A DNA stretch of 64,000 nucleotides, taken from contig CAJFCV020000003.1 in assembly GCA_904066235.2 (NCBI GenBank), positions 11,284,001 through 11,348,000 on the forward strand. The letters are read 5' to 3'. Positions 51,930-63,908 of this stretch are shown piece by piece. The notes under the pieces were generated by a model that saw only the letters and a list, made by a program, of their open reading frames with translations, made no database searches and was not told the origin of the DNA. The stretch is from Bursaphelenchus xylophilus (taxonomy: Eukaryota; Nematoda; Chromadorea; Rhabditida; Aphelenchoididae). Within the stretch, counting starts at the first letter, position 1, and every line of letters begins with the position of its first letter. A program made the translations under genes and the position numbers.

Positions 51930-54900
51930 ATGGATATTGACCCGGAGATTTTTTGTATGATCAATTACTACATCAGAAATAACTTTTTCGGAAGTGCGGC
52001 GACTTTATGCGATGACTCGTTGAAGCGGGTCAAAGATCAGCGGCAAATTCAGATTCTGAAGGCCTATTGTCTGACGAAGATTGGTATGGGAAGCTTTTTC
52101 GATTAGCTATTGCAATGTAAATTTATTTTAGGAAAAGTTGCGGACGCTATACGGATTCTAAACGGGCTAACGGACGAGCCCGACCTGGAGTTGGCTGTTT
52201 ATAATGCTCTGAAAATCGCGTATAACTCGGAATCGGTGGTCGGTAAGTAAAATTCGTATGTAATAGTGTCTTATTCATACTATGAAGAGTTAGGAAATTC
52301 TATTTTTAATAATTTTTCAGACAAAGACTCGGTTCGAAATGCCGAAGAAAAGGCGCAGAATGCGTGGGCCAAATCGCATGATCGTGGCGCGTTTTTGTGT
52401 GGTACGATCTACATGTTCGAGAAGAGTTATGAACGCGCGAAACCTTTGATTGATCGAGTCGCTAATTCTAATACTCATAATGCGATTGTAAGTTCTTGAA
52501 GCCGTCATATTTGGTGGGCAAAAAATGGGGTATTTGTCCGTACTTAACTCACAGGGGAAGTACTCCAAGTGCGACGCTCAGATTTTCTTTAAATTTTGCA
52601 CACACGTCGGGTATAGACTAAATATCAATTCCTGAAAGTTTTAGCTCGCGCTTTGCGGGCGTCGCCGAGATATCGATCGATTTCTGCCGCCGAGAGAGCA
52701 CGCTAAACGTGGAGAGCGGTCAGAGAGAAAAACGCTTTTTGGCCATAACTTTGGCAGTTTCGTGCGGGAAATTTTGATTTTTTGTAGAAACATTATCCTT
52801 TACGATTAAAATAGGCATGAAACTTTTCGTGCCGAAATTCGGCAAAAAGTCCTAAATTTTCGCCGACTTTCGATCTAAAAATCTCGGTTGTTTCTGCAAA
52901 GAGCGAGCTAGGATCCTCGCATATATCATAGAAAAAAATTTTCTAAATTTGTGCCAAGTTTCATCAAAATCTGAGCGTCGCACTTGGAGTACTTCCCCTG
53001 TCAATTTTTTTTGTAAATTTTATGGAAACTGGTGAAGAATAGCGGAGAAGCACTTGAAATAAGTTTCGATTGAAAAGACATGGCTCTGGAGCCGAGCCGG
53101 ATCCATTTTTTGCGGTTCGGAAAAGATATCCTCGCTAGCGTATCAGCCTGTCGGGAAAATAGTGAGCACAATCTCGCTGACTCGATCGCATCGTTGAAGC
53201 AAAAAAAAATTTGATTTTGCCGCGACACAATTCATTTCCTCGGCAGCGATGCGATTTTCGATGCGGCAGAGTGCTCATTATTTTCCCGACAGATTGATAT
53301 ATGACAAAATTAGGCCCCTTATGACTGGCTCGGCACACTAGTGATAGATTGACGTGGTTTTTTCAGTGTCTCGCGCAGAAAGGCTGGCTGGAAGTGTTAT
53401 GGGGAAGAGATCTCAATTTGGCGACGAAAAAGTTTGAGGCCGCAATTGAGACCGATAACAATCCGGACGGATATTTGGGGAAGATCAAGTTGCTGCAAAC
53501 GAGGTAAGGAAACTATTGACAAGACATGAAATTGCAAGAGAGCACGAAAAATGAGGAGAGTCTTTTTCAAATTAAAAAAAAAATTCCATCGTATAACATG
53601 TCACGCCTAATTTTTTCAATTTGAAAAAAATTTCCATCGTATAACATGTCGCACCTTATTCTTTTCAATTTGAAAAAATTTTTCATCGTATAACATGTCA
53701 CACCTTATTCTTTTCAATTTGAAAAAAAATCATCGTATAACATGTCACACCTAAATTTTCTCAATTTGAAAGAATTTTCCATCGTATAACATGTCGCACC
53801 TCAGAGTTCTACCGTAACGCTTTTTAGGTCCTTTAGGGCCCGTTACCTCTATAACAAAAAAATTCTTGTCTTGACACAAAGTTAGATCTTTCAAACATTG
53901 AAGAAAATCAGCATAAAATTCATTAAAATATCCAACTTTTTTCAGAAACAATCTCGTTGAAGTGAAAGAAACTTGCTCGGTTTTGGTCGGACAACATCCC
54001 GCCTTGCTTGCCGGCTACATTGAGCTGATCAAAGTGCTGATAATGAATCGAAGTTGGGACGAGATCACTGATATTTCTCAGCAGGCCTCGTTGATTCAGG
54101 TACTTAATAACACCTCCAAATTTCATATTGCGACAATTTTTTTTAGAGTCAGTGCATTCCTGTGCAACTCTTCGAATGCCTTGAGGGAATTGTTCATTCT
54201 GGACACTTTGAACAAACCGAGACGTTCCTATCCGAGATGAACGACGCTGTCAACAAATTTGAGTCGACGAATTATGAGCTGTGCCTGTTTATTTCGCAGT
54301 TTCTGGCGGCTATTTCACTGGATAATGAGAGTGTGAAACAGTTTGCAAGGTAAGGATTTAACTGTCGGAATGATGGCAAAAAAGTCAAAAAAGTGATAAA
54401 AAATTATCGATTACAGTGCGACTTTTCGGGAGGTATGTAAGTAGATCTTCTGTAAGGGTGTTCCTAGAATTATGGAAAAAACTATTCATTAATAACTTTG
54501 TGCTCGGTGGTCCAATCCGAAAAATTTTTTTGCATTTTACAGGAAAACCTTTGAGTTTTTAGAATCAAAAAAAAATTTTTTCTTTGATCGGCGGAGACTT
54601 CGTTAATCCTCCTTGAATTCGGCGGAATGTTTTTTTCACAAAGTAGACATTTTTAACTTCGGCGGACGATTTTTCTTCGACTAAAATTGGCTAAAACCAA
54701 AACGTATGGTATAACAAACTCCCTTACATCGAAACGGCCTTACACGGAACTGTGAAATAACGAACAATTTCACAGGTCCGAAAAGGCAATGTAGGCTGAA
54801 ATAAACCTCTGTACACCAAATCCTTTCTATAGCGGTTAAAAGACGATTTTTGGCTCGCTGCGTCAGCCGGAGACATTCAAAAAAAATTTTTTTGAGTTTT

Positions 54901-57900
54901 TTGGCCTAAAATGTTGGTATGGGTCACTAAAACACATTCCCAAAATTTTTTTGCCCAGTGATGCCCGGAAGGTAGAAATTTGCATATGGTTATAACCGTT
55001 CTTCTGAGCTCTGCTGTTGCCGTCGCAATAAAGACGACTTGACGAAACCAACGCCATATAGGTTTTGGTGGATGGCGAATTCAAAAATCGCAATTTCAAG
55101 TTAGTAGGGTTACTGTAACATAAAGTTTTTGACCTTCGGTCGATAAAAATCGACCGTATCTCCTTCAAATCAAAAATCCCACAAGATTTTATTGCAGATT
55201 TGGAATCAGCGTAAAATTCTGGTCTAGGAACATGTAATTTGCATCCTTGATTCCGTGGCAGATAAATCATGGCGCAGTGGGTTTTGACGAAAACTAGTAA
55301 TCTGACGACCCTGGTTCGATCCCCGCTGGAGACAAGTATTGTAAAAAATGTGGAAATGACATTTAATGGAATTATGAGGGTTATATAAGCAACGCTAAGT
55401 ATTTTTAGACATCAACGGAATATGGATTTGAGGTTAGAACAGGGTTTATATTGTTTTAGTCTCGGAATCCGTGAAAAATAAAACTGCTTCAAACGGGCTG
55501 AAATTGATAAAACCTATTCTAGGCCTAATTCTAAGAAACTTTTACGTTAACTTTTTTTTGTTGGATTACTGTATCGTGGATTACGGTAACAAAAAGCTCG
55601 GCCTCCTTAAAGGCGATTTCTTCAAAATTTCCGCATAAAATTAAAATTTTTTTTGGCTATATTATTCAAACGGCAGAAAGCCGGCATGCCTCATATTTAA
55701 AATGCAATTCGAACTCATTTTCAGTCTGAATTAATCTCATCATCCATTGGTGATATTGTGTTAGATAATTCAGGTATTTCAAAACATACGGCCATAAACG
55801 AACTACTAATGCGCAAACCCACTCGTTCTTAACCATTCCTACAATCTTCGTGATATTCCGATGGCTCTGCGCCTTATGGTATGAAAAAACAAAATTGGGT
55901 TTTATGTTACCGTAATCCACGATACAGTAATCTAACAAAAAAAAGTTAACGTAAAAGTTTCTTAGAATTATGCCTAGAATAGGTTTTATCAATTTCAGCC
56001 CGTTTGAAGCAGTTTTATTTTTCACGGATTCCGAGACTAAAATAATATAAACCCTGTTCTAACCTCAAATCCATGTTCCGTTGATGTCTAAAAATACTTA
56101 GCGTTGCTTATATAACCCTCATAATTCCATTAAATGTCATTTCCACATTTTTTACAATACTTGTCCCCAGCGGGGATCGAACCAGGGTCGTCAGATTACT
56201 AGTTTTCGTCAAAACCCACTGCGCCATGATTTATCTGCCACGGAATCAAGGATGCAAATTACATGTTCCTAGACCAGAATTTTACGCTGATTCCAAATCT
56301 GCAATAAAATCTTGTGGGATTTTTGATTTGAAGGAGATACGGTCGATTTTTATCGACCGAAGGTCAAAAACTTTATGTTACAGTAACCCTACTAACTTGA
56401 AATTGCGATTTTTGAATTCGCCATCCACCAAAACCTATATGGCGTTGGTTTCGTCAAGTCGTCTTTATTGCGACGGCAACAGCAGAGCTCAGAAGAACGG
56501 TTATAACCATATGCAAATTTCTACCTTCCGGGCATCACTGGGCAAAAAATTTTGGGAATGTGTTTTAGTGACCCATACCAACATTTTAGGCCAAAAAACT
56601 CAAAAAAATTTTTTTGAATGTCCGGCCCCTCGTATTGGCTGACACAGCGAGCCAAAAATCGTCTTTTAATTGTTTTGGGGCTTTGCCAAGAATTTAGCCT
56701 TTAGACCAAGGTCAGTGTTTTCCTTTTCTAGGAGATTCGCTGACAAAGCGTTGCAAATCCGGGAAACCGAAGAGGCCATCGCCCTGAAATCGGAGCTGCT
56801 TTTGGAAACCGGCAACACAAAAGAAGCCATCAAAACGGCAATCGGTGCCGTGGAAAGTCACAACTTGGCCATTCCGGATCCATTGTTCTGTAAGCAACGA
56901 TTTCAAAGCGCAAGGATTTTACTTGAACTTCGATTACAATAATTATGATAACTTTTAGCTTTGATCCGTTGCTACATGGCAGATAACAAAATGAAAGACG
57001 CCAAAACACAACTGGAATTTGTCAAAGTTTCTTTCTCGGAGATTGAAAAGAATACTGTAAGTACTTTTTTGTTTTTTCGTATTTTAAAAAGCTATTGTCA
57101 CTGTTGATAATATGCATGTAACATACCTTCTTTTTGCTTTCAGATGTACATGTATTTGAATGCTCTAGTGGAAAATGAGAAAAGTCCAAACAAGGAGGGG
57201 TTTCTTGGCGCCGTCCGAAATGTCATCGACCATCACATGGGAAATGTGCATGTAAGTTTAGCCATCATTTCCTATGTACCAAGGGCGGTCTATGACGCGG
57301 AACAAACACTTTCGGTCCGACAAAAAAAAATAACAAAAAAAAAAATAGGAAAAAAAGTCATTTTTTTGTGGAGACGTTATTCTCTATAGCAGAAATACAA
57401 TATGAAACTTTTTACGCCAAAGTTTGGCAAAAAAGTCGTTGAATTTTTGTAAACGTTTGATCGAAGAATCTAAAAAATCTCGGTCGTTTCCACAAAGCGC
57501 AAGCTAGGAGTCTCACAAAAACATATATTTTTTTCAGGGTCTCCCCTACGGCCTAGAATATCTGAAAGCTCTGAACGCCACCTTCATAATGGAGATTGTC
57601 CAAAAGCTCTTCGAATACGTGCCACTCAGCCCGTCCAACATTCCGGACCCGGTCCTCAAAGAGATTGAGCGCAATCTCCTCGTGCTGCATGACAATTTCC
57701 CGGCCGTCGCTAAGTTGTCGTATCTTTTGGCCAAAGTCAAATATCTTCACTTGGACAACGACGGAGCCCAGGCGTACTTGAAGAATGCGATCGATCGGAA
57801 CAATAACATCGCTGAAGCGCATTTGCTGATGGCGCAGGTAAAACACGGCCTTCATTTTTTGGATTTCTTTTTCTGTAACTATACTTGTACGTGTTGTTTA

Positions 57901-60900
57901 GATCCATCTGCAAAAGAATAATTTGGAGGAAGCCTCGAAATGTCTGGACATTGGATTAGGGTTCAATTTCAAGGTCCGGGATCACCCGTTGTTCTACTTG
58001 ATCAAGAGCAGATTTTTGAGGAAGGAAAAGAAGTTGGAGGAGGCCATCATGATGATGAAATCGGCCTTTGATCTGCAGGCATTTCAAGGTGAGTTGGGGG
58101 TCTTCAAAATTTGTAAAAGTCATTGGGGGATTCCCCAAGAGGGAGGGCACGTCAATCCAGCGCATTTCCTGAACCGTTTCGAAACTTCGTATCGTTTTCA
58201 TTGATTTAAAAGAGAAACGAAATGCCGCGAAATTATCGGCACTTTTTCTCGCCCCGAATAATTGCTTTTTCAAGAAAAGGAAGAAGAAAGGTAAGAAAAT
58301 GCGTTTTCGGGTAGTGACATTTCGTTTTGAACGAATCACCAAAAAGGGGCGGGAAATTTTTTTCTTCTATTTTGGATTGACATGGAGGGTGGGAAAAAAT
58401 AAATAAAAAAAAGCGAGGGGGGGGGGTTGGTTAAGGGAGAGTAAGAAACCTGTCGTCAAAAAAATCCACCATTTTTTTACTTATACGCTCTGGAAAGCCA
58501 CAGCTGAATGTCCAAAAGTTTTAGTTCGCGCTTTGCAGGCGCAGCCGAGGTATTCAACGATCTTTGCGGCCGACGAGGAGAGCGGTTAGAGAGAAAAACA
58601 CCCTTTGGCCGTATCCTTCGCAGTTTCGCATGAAAAAAATTAATTTTCTGTGGAAATATTAGTGTCTACAATAGAATTACTCTATCAAACTTTTCATGAC
58701 AAAATTCGCCAAAAAAGCGTCACATTTTTGCAGGTTTTAGACATTTTCTCCGATTTTCGATTGAAATCGGTGGTTCTGTACCGGAGTCTCGCATAAATCT
58801 TAAAAAACACTCTAACTGTTGCAGTAGTCACCAATTTGAAAGGGGAAGCCATACTTTCCGTTTTTTAGATAACGATGCTTCTCTGGATCGTCTGGAAGTC
58901 ACCGAATCAGACAGGATCCAAATAATCTTAGAACTCATCGATCTTCTGCAACAAGTTGGACAGACAGTAAGAAGACGCTTTCTAGGAGCCTACAATAGCT
59001 AAACAGAGCCTTGACCCGAAGTAAAAACCAATACTTTCCTTTTACGCTTTCAGAGAGAAGCAGATCAAGTAATGCAGCAAGCCGTCCAACGATACCACGG
59101 GAAGGCTGAAGAACATCAACTCGTCCTAATGAATGCTCAGCTCCGCCTTCAGCGAGGAGATGTTGACGGGGCGATCAAGGTCTTGGACACCATAAAACCT
59201 GGTAAATCAAAGGGCGCCTTTACTGATTCGAGGCCATTTTTCAGACGACCCGAATTACAACGCGGCTCGAATGAAGATGGCGCAAATCTATCTGGAGAAC
59301 AAACAAGATCGTATTCGTTTCGCACAATGCTACAAGTCGATTTTGGATAAAAATCCGTCGCCGCAGACGTATGTGCTGCTTGGCGATGCGTATATGAGTA
59401 TTCAGGAGGTAAGACGAAGATGAGATTTGTAGTTAAAATTCAAAATATTACAGTACATAGAAAACGGACATAATCTTGGCTTAAAAAAGCCAAAGTGGGA
59501 CCATGGAGGGCCCAGTCTTTGACCCAGTAGGAGAAGAAACATGAAAGAGATCCTCGGTTCCTCGTCAACACGATCAGGCACCGGGTCTCCTAATACGCTG
59601 TCCTAGACAAACTCTCCCGACACTCCAACAATTTCCAATGACCTCTTTATTCTTCCAAACCCAATACACAAGCTGGCCAATACACGCGATCTATTCCAAT
59701 TGTCCACACGCTCTGAAGGCCAACCGCTCGCTCAGGCTGCGACTCACAGCGTTCTGTACTTTTTTTTGAAATGAATCGGACATCGATTTTTTCGAATTTT
59801 TTTTCGTGGCCGACTTTCGGGTTTCGTGGCAGGACGCAGCGACGGGTTGAATGTTGTTGCGGCGGTCGTGGCCTCACTCATGATTCTGGAGTGAAGACTT
59901 GAGCCAAGGGAACAAAACTTTGAACTGAGTTGGCGAGACCCAATAAGGTCTCAAATCGAATGGGAACGGTAGTTTGAAACCATAAAAATTCTACAGTGAA
60001 GCCTGTGTACAACGACACCTGCCTAAAACGTAAATTTTGATGGGTCTCAAGAGCCAATTGCAGACGGAAATGAACCTCTGTACAACAAATACATTCAAAT
60101 ACAGATAATTTTTTTTGGTGTCGTTCATTGTACAGAGGCTTCATTGTAGCTAGAAACTTCCATATTTATATTACAAAAAATACAAATAACTTCTCTAATC
60201 TTTTTTAAAGTAGCTACGTTTAAGTTGTCTCTGTTTTCAGCCCACCAATGCGATTGATGCTTACGAAACGGCCATGCGGAGAAGTCCGAATGACTATGAG
60301 CTGGCAGTGAAGATTGGCGACGCTTATGTGAAATGTCATTTGTACAACAAAGCCATCAACTTTTACGAGGCGGCCATGAAGAAGAGCAAGCAGCCGCTTC
60401 TGCGATTGCGATTCGCTGAGCAGCTCTTGCGACTGGGGAATATGGAAAAGTGCGAGAGAGTGCTGAGGGATGTGATTGACGAGAGTTTGGAGCCGGATTG
60501 TAAGTTTCGCCTCTTATTTACAGTGATCAACATAAAATATGATATCTAGCCGCAGCTAAAATTGAGCTCAATTTTTTATCAACTGATCGATTTTTCAGCC
60601 TTCCAAGAACTCCACGATCACGTCGGCTTCTGGGCTCTCTTATCCAGAATGCATTCCGAATCGAACAATGTCGGCTTGGCCATCACTGCGCAGGAAAAAG
60701 CAAGAACTTTGCAAAACAAAATCCTTGCGTTGAAAGACATCCCCAACATCCAAGCGGAGCGAAGAGCGGCGGCTGAGTAAGATATTAAGATATCAGGCTG
60801 TCGGGAAAATAATCGGCGCAATGTCGGATCGAAAATCGCATCACCGCCGAGAAAATGAAGCAAAAATAAAATGGCTTTTTCATTTTAGCGACGCGATCAG

Positions 60901-62382
60901 CGCAGCGACAGAATGCCCATTATTTTCCCGACAGACATTTTTTTGTAAATCTATAGCGTCTTCAACTATCTTCAATACTGAGGATCTGCCTGTAGCGAAC
61001 GATTTCGGCGGCTCCATGAGGCAAGATTAGAAAAAATATAAGCCTCCGGATAACAACAGCTTTCTGTATAACAAATAAAATTTTTGGTTCAGTGCTATTC
61101 CTAGTTTAAATGTTCTGTTACAGTGAGGGACCTGATCCAGTGGCAAAAAACGTACCATTTTATATCTGGGATGTTACGAAAATGTGGCAAAATGCTTCCC
61201 TCTCCAAGTGAAAAAACTTCGTTTTGAAGGGCGCGCCCTTTTTCTATACAAAAAGTGCGGCCGCGGTTTTGAAATCTGAGTTTTTTCACTTGAAGAGGGA
61301 GGCATTTTGCCACATTTTTTGATACTTTCTTTATTGCAAAATGGTACGTTTTTTGCCACTGGATCAGGTCTCCCACTGACGTCATAAAACCGTGGAAATT
61401 CTGTGCACCGAATTCCAAAAAAAATTTGTCATAGAAGAGCTTTGTTGTGCACAAGTTTTGCATGAACTCACTTCATTACTTGCATTTTGTGGCCATGAAA
61501 TTGCTCACTATAGGCAGCTTTTGTTGCCACCTTCATTATACAGAGCTTCCACCGCATTTTACATTTCAGAACCTCCGCAAAACTCGCCGAACTCTACGCC
61601 CGGCGCCGTGAGCATGCCAAAGCCGTTGATTTGTATAAAGAAGCCATTTTCATCAACGAACGCGAACTTCGGATGATCCCGAATCCCGAGCCGGACAGCT
61701 TGGAGCACTTCCACTTGCAGATCATGATAAAGCTAGCGAGGATTTACATGACAATGGGGAAACTGCAGCAGTGTCATCAACAATGTCATGCGATTTTGAA
61801 CTTGGATCGAAATAATAATGAAGCTACTTTGGTAGGCATTTTAACGGGTCTTAAGCAGCTTTTCATGAGCTTTTCAAGGCGCTGAAATGCTATTCATAGG
61901 TTCTAATATCACTTTCAGCTCAAAAATTTAATTTTCAGATGCTCGCCGACCTTATGTATCAACGAAATGAAGGAGAGACGGCGTTGAAGCACTTTTCCCA
62001 ACTGCTCGACCGAAACCCAACGCATTATCACGCCCTAGCGCGCTACATTGAGCTGGGCTGGCGGAAAGGGGATCTAGAGCAGGTGGAGAAGTACGTCAAG
62101 AACGCTTTAGAGCACAATCCTCGCGCCACAACGGACGCTGGCTTCAACTATTGCAAAGGCCTTATAGAGTGGTATTCGGGAGAGCCGAACAGCGCGTTAC
62201 AGGCATTTAATCGAGCGAGACGAGACTTGGAGTGGGGAGAGAGGTCGTTGGTGAACATGATCGAGATTTGCATGAATCCCGACAACGAGTTGATTGGCGG
62301 AGAGACATTTGAACATGATGACGCCGCAGCTAGAGGAGAGTCGAAAGAAATTGCGGTGAAGACCGCGGATAGGTTCTTGAAG
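51930..62382 (+). CDS. ift-139: Intraflagellar transport protein IFT139 (TTC21B), 3' end beyond window
   Basis: TPR-repeat subunit of the IFT-A complex, needed for retrograde transport in cilia. Exons: 51930-52083, 52132-52242, 52321-52487, 53367-53503, 53946-54099, 54147-54349, 56732-56889, 56959-57056, 57144-57251, 57538-57837, 57902-58088, 58869-58966, 59054-59201, 59245-59408, 60241-60499, 60599-60776, 61570-61831, 61939-62382; 1,110 residues so far, all phases consistent. The N-terminus INYYIRNNFFGSA, then FNFKVRDHPLFYLIKSR, AEAHLLMAQ and the C-terminal GFNYCKGLIEWYSGEPNSAL and MIEICMNPDNELIGGE motifs match TTC21B closely. TPR-like helices run throughout. Human TTC21B is about 1,316 residues, so roughly 200 C-terminal residues should lie past an intron that begins at 62383 and runs off the window. 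A 1.8-kb foldback element occupies intron 6. Confidence 0.93.
52552..53000. mobile_element. M4 inverted-repeat element in ift-139 intron 3
   Basis: The best M4 copy: CAGGGGAAGTACTCCAAGTG at the left is a perfect inverse of CACTTGGAGTACTTCCCCTG at the right. It is 449 bp, with AGCTCGCGCTTTGCGGGC inside and no long reading frame. Partial relatives lie in later introns of this gene at about 57290-57535 and 58480-58850. Confidence 0.85.
53144..53297. mobile_element. M1 element in ift-139 intron 3
   Basis: CAGCCTGTCGGGAAAATAGT left and ATTATTTTCCCGACAGATTG right termini; complete copy. Confidence 0.85.
53575..53805. repeat. CGTATAACATGTCAC minisatellite in ift-139 intron 4
   Basis: Five units of about 50 bp, each AATTTGAAAAA...CATCGTATAACATGTC followed by GCACC or ACACC and an A/T tract. 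It shares its core with the array in the dynein intron at 31627-31902. Confidence 0.85.
55270..55322 (+). other. tRNA-like Pol III promoter in the left foldback arm
   Basis: TGGCGCAGTGG (55270-55280) fits the tRNA A box and GGTTCGATCC (55313-55322) fits the B box, with normal tRNA spacing. The flanks do not form a convincing acceptor stem and the anticodon arm is poor. It is therefore tRNA-derived or SINE-like and not a working tRNA. Confidence 0.6.
56174..56226 (-). other. tRNA-like Pol III promoter in the right foldback arm
   Basis: This is the inverted copy of the left-arm segment, with B box at 56174-56183 and A box at 56216-56226 on the minus strand. The two promoters point towards each other, into the loop. 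Confidence 0.6.
60794..60937. mobile_element. M1 element in ift-139 intron 16
   Basis: GGCTGTCGGGAAAATAATCG left and ATTATTTTCCCGACAGAC right termini. It begins only 18 bp after the exon end at 60776. Confidence 0.85.
61121..61378. mobile_element. M2 element in ift-139 intron 16
   Basis: CAGTGAGGGACCTGATCCAG at the left and GGATCAGGTCTCCCACTG at the right, preceded by TA. It has a full palindromic interior with the GCGCGCCC block. Confidence 0.85.
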
Positions 62383-62508
62383 GTGAGTAGAAAGGAAGCT
62401 TGCTACGGCAAACCTCCATACAACGAGACCTGTCTATAACAAACGATTTTTGAGGGCCCAAGAGACAATTTTAGACGAAAAGACGCTTTTTTTCGAAGCC
62501 TTCTTCTA

Positions 62509-63757
62509 CAGGGTGCGCCAATAAAATCTGGACTAATGTTTTTGCTTGCCCTGCGGGCTGTGACAGTACAAGAACAAAGTGGGCGATTGTGGATACGTGT
62601 AATACGTCCAAGAAGCTATCTTTAAAGTTTCAGACAAAATAATCGTCTACGACACTTGTTTTGCCATTATAAGTGCTTACAACTAAGGCGCCTGAAACAC
62701 GGACCCCAAATTGGTCAAAAAATGGTTGCGCTATCTTTACCGTTTTATGGTATGGACTGAAATTTACTTTTTCTGATAGAGCTCCGGTTGGTTTTTATGC
62801 ACTGAAATTGATTTTGCCTTATTATGACAATTAGGCTTTTTACAGCTTGCCAAAGTTGGCTTAAAAACGGGCCCTTTTTCCCGAGAACTTCCGTTAATTC
62901 AAAGATTTTTATGTAGAAGTTTCCTTGTGTGATTCCAAACATGTTAAGCACCAGAACTACTTTTGCAAGGATAACCAGAGTCAGCCTAGCCGCCTTTCAA
63001 AAAGGATTTTTCTATCTGCTGCCTCTGGGGATGAAATAGTGACCGTAGTGGCATAATTTACTGTATGCTCGCTATTCGAGTGATCTTGGACTAGATTTTT
63101 CTAAAAGTGTTTTAGCTACATCAGCATGTATCCAGTATACAACTCTATGTTGATTTTTACGCTCAAGGCCTTTCATACTTGTTGCAAACTGCCAAAACGT
63201 TTCAAGTTCCGAATGACCGTGCCTTGAATTCCCCCCATGAACTTTTATTAATGAAAAAACGGTCCCCTTGTATGTGCGGGTTTTCTTTTACACTATAACA
63301 ATTGGCTATGTATACGCTCTGTAATCACGGAATTTTGGAGCAACACGAGCTATAATCGGGCGTTGAGATCCTTAAAAACACAAAAATCCAAATGTTTGGG
63401 TATTTTTTTGTTTCCGCCACCAGCGCCGCCAGATCGGCCACCAACCCTGGTTCCGTAGGCCGTTACAAAGACAACACCACGTACTTTATATACAATAAAT
63501 TTGAAGAACGTCAGTGACTATTATTAGAAATAATGGAAGAATTAATACCCCAGTCATCATCTAGAAAAAAAATTTCTGCACCTCCAAAAAGTTTTGATTA
63601 TTTTTTCAGTCTTGCAATAGGCATCGACCTGGTTATTACCGTTGCTGTATAGCACTGTTGTTACCCTTTCTAAAAGTGCTAAAAGTTTCTGTTCTCAGGC
63701 CATCCGAAAAAGGCTATATGGAATTTAGCTTTGTCCAGATTTTATTGGCGCACCCTG
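62509..63757. mobile_element. Tc1/mariner-like element, degraded
   Basis: 25-bp perfect terminal inverted repeats begin CAGGGTGCGCCAATAAAATC and are flanked by TA on both sides (62507-62508, 63758-63759). The length of 1,249 bp is typical for mariner elements. Only broken frames remain. On the minus strand near 63240-63180 a TVIRNLKRFGSLQQ-like peptide recalls the helix-turn-helix of these transposases, but no intact catalytic domain can be read. It lies in the ift-139 intron that runs off the window. Confidence 0.8.
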
Positions 63758-63761
63758 TATA

Positions 63762-63908
63762 GGTCTGTCGTAAAAATAATTTTCACAATATCGCTGCGCT
63801 GATCGAGTTGCTGAATCGAAAAGAAATTTGATTTTGCCGCGACACAATTAATTTTCTCGGCGGCGATTTTCGATGCGACAGAGTGCTCATTATTTTCCCG
63901 ACTGACTG
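63762..63908. mobile_element. M1 element
   Basis: A GTCTGTCGTAAAAATAATTT left end (diverged) and an ATTATTTTCCCGACTGACTG right end, with the CGCGACACAATTAATTTTCT interior typical of M1. It starts 3 bp beyond the TA flank of the mariner-like element. Confidence 0.8.

Larger units (their letters stand above)
54836..56669. mobile_element. 1.83-kb foldback element with TTAA ends
   Basis: Two arms of about 750 bp (54836-55589 and 55908-56669) are inverted copies round a 318-bp unique loop. The outer tips read TTAAAAGACGATTTTTGGCT and its complement, and both begin with TTAA. Each arm contains a tRNA-like segment with A- and B-box matches. The arms carry an identical open stretch of about 135 codons on opposite strands, with no recognised domain. 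No transposase was seen, so it is probably non-autonomous. It lies in ift-139 intron 6 (54350-56731). Confidence 0.85.

Noticed and set aside
55270..55322. Functional tRNA gene
   Set aside because: A and B boxes are good, but no proper acceptor stem or anticodon arm could be drawn.
54863..56642. Identical ~135-codon frames on opposite strands
   Set aside because: They are the two arms of the foldback element; the duplication is structural. The frame overlaps the tRNA-like segment and has no known domain.
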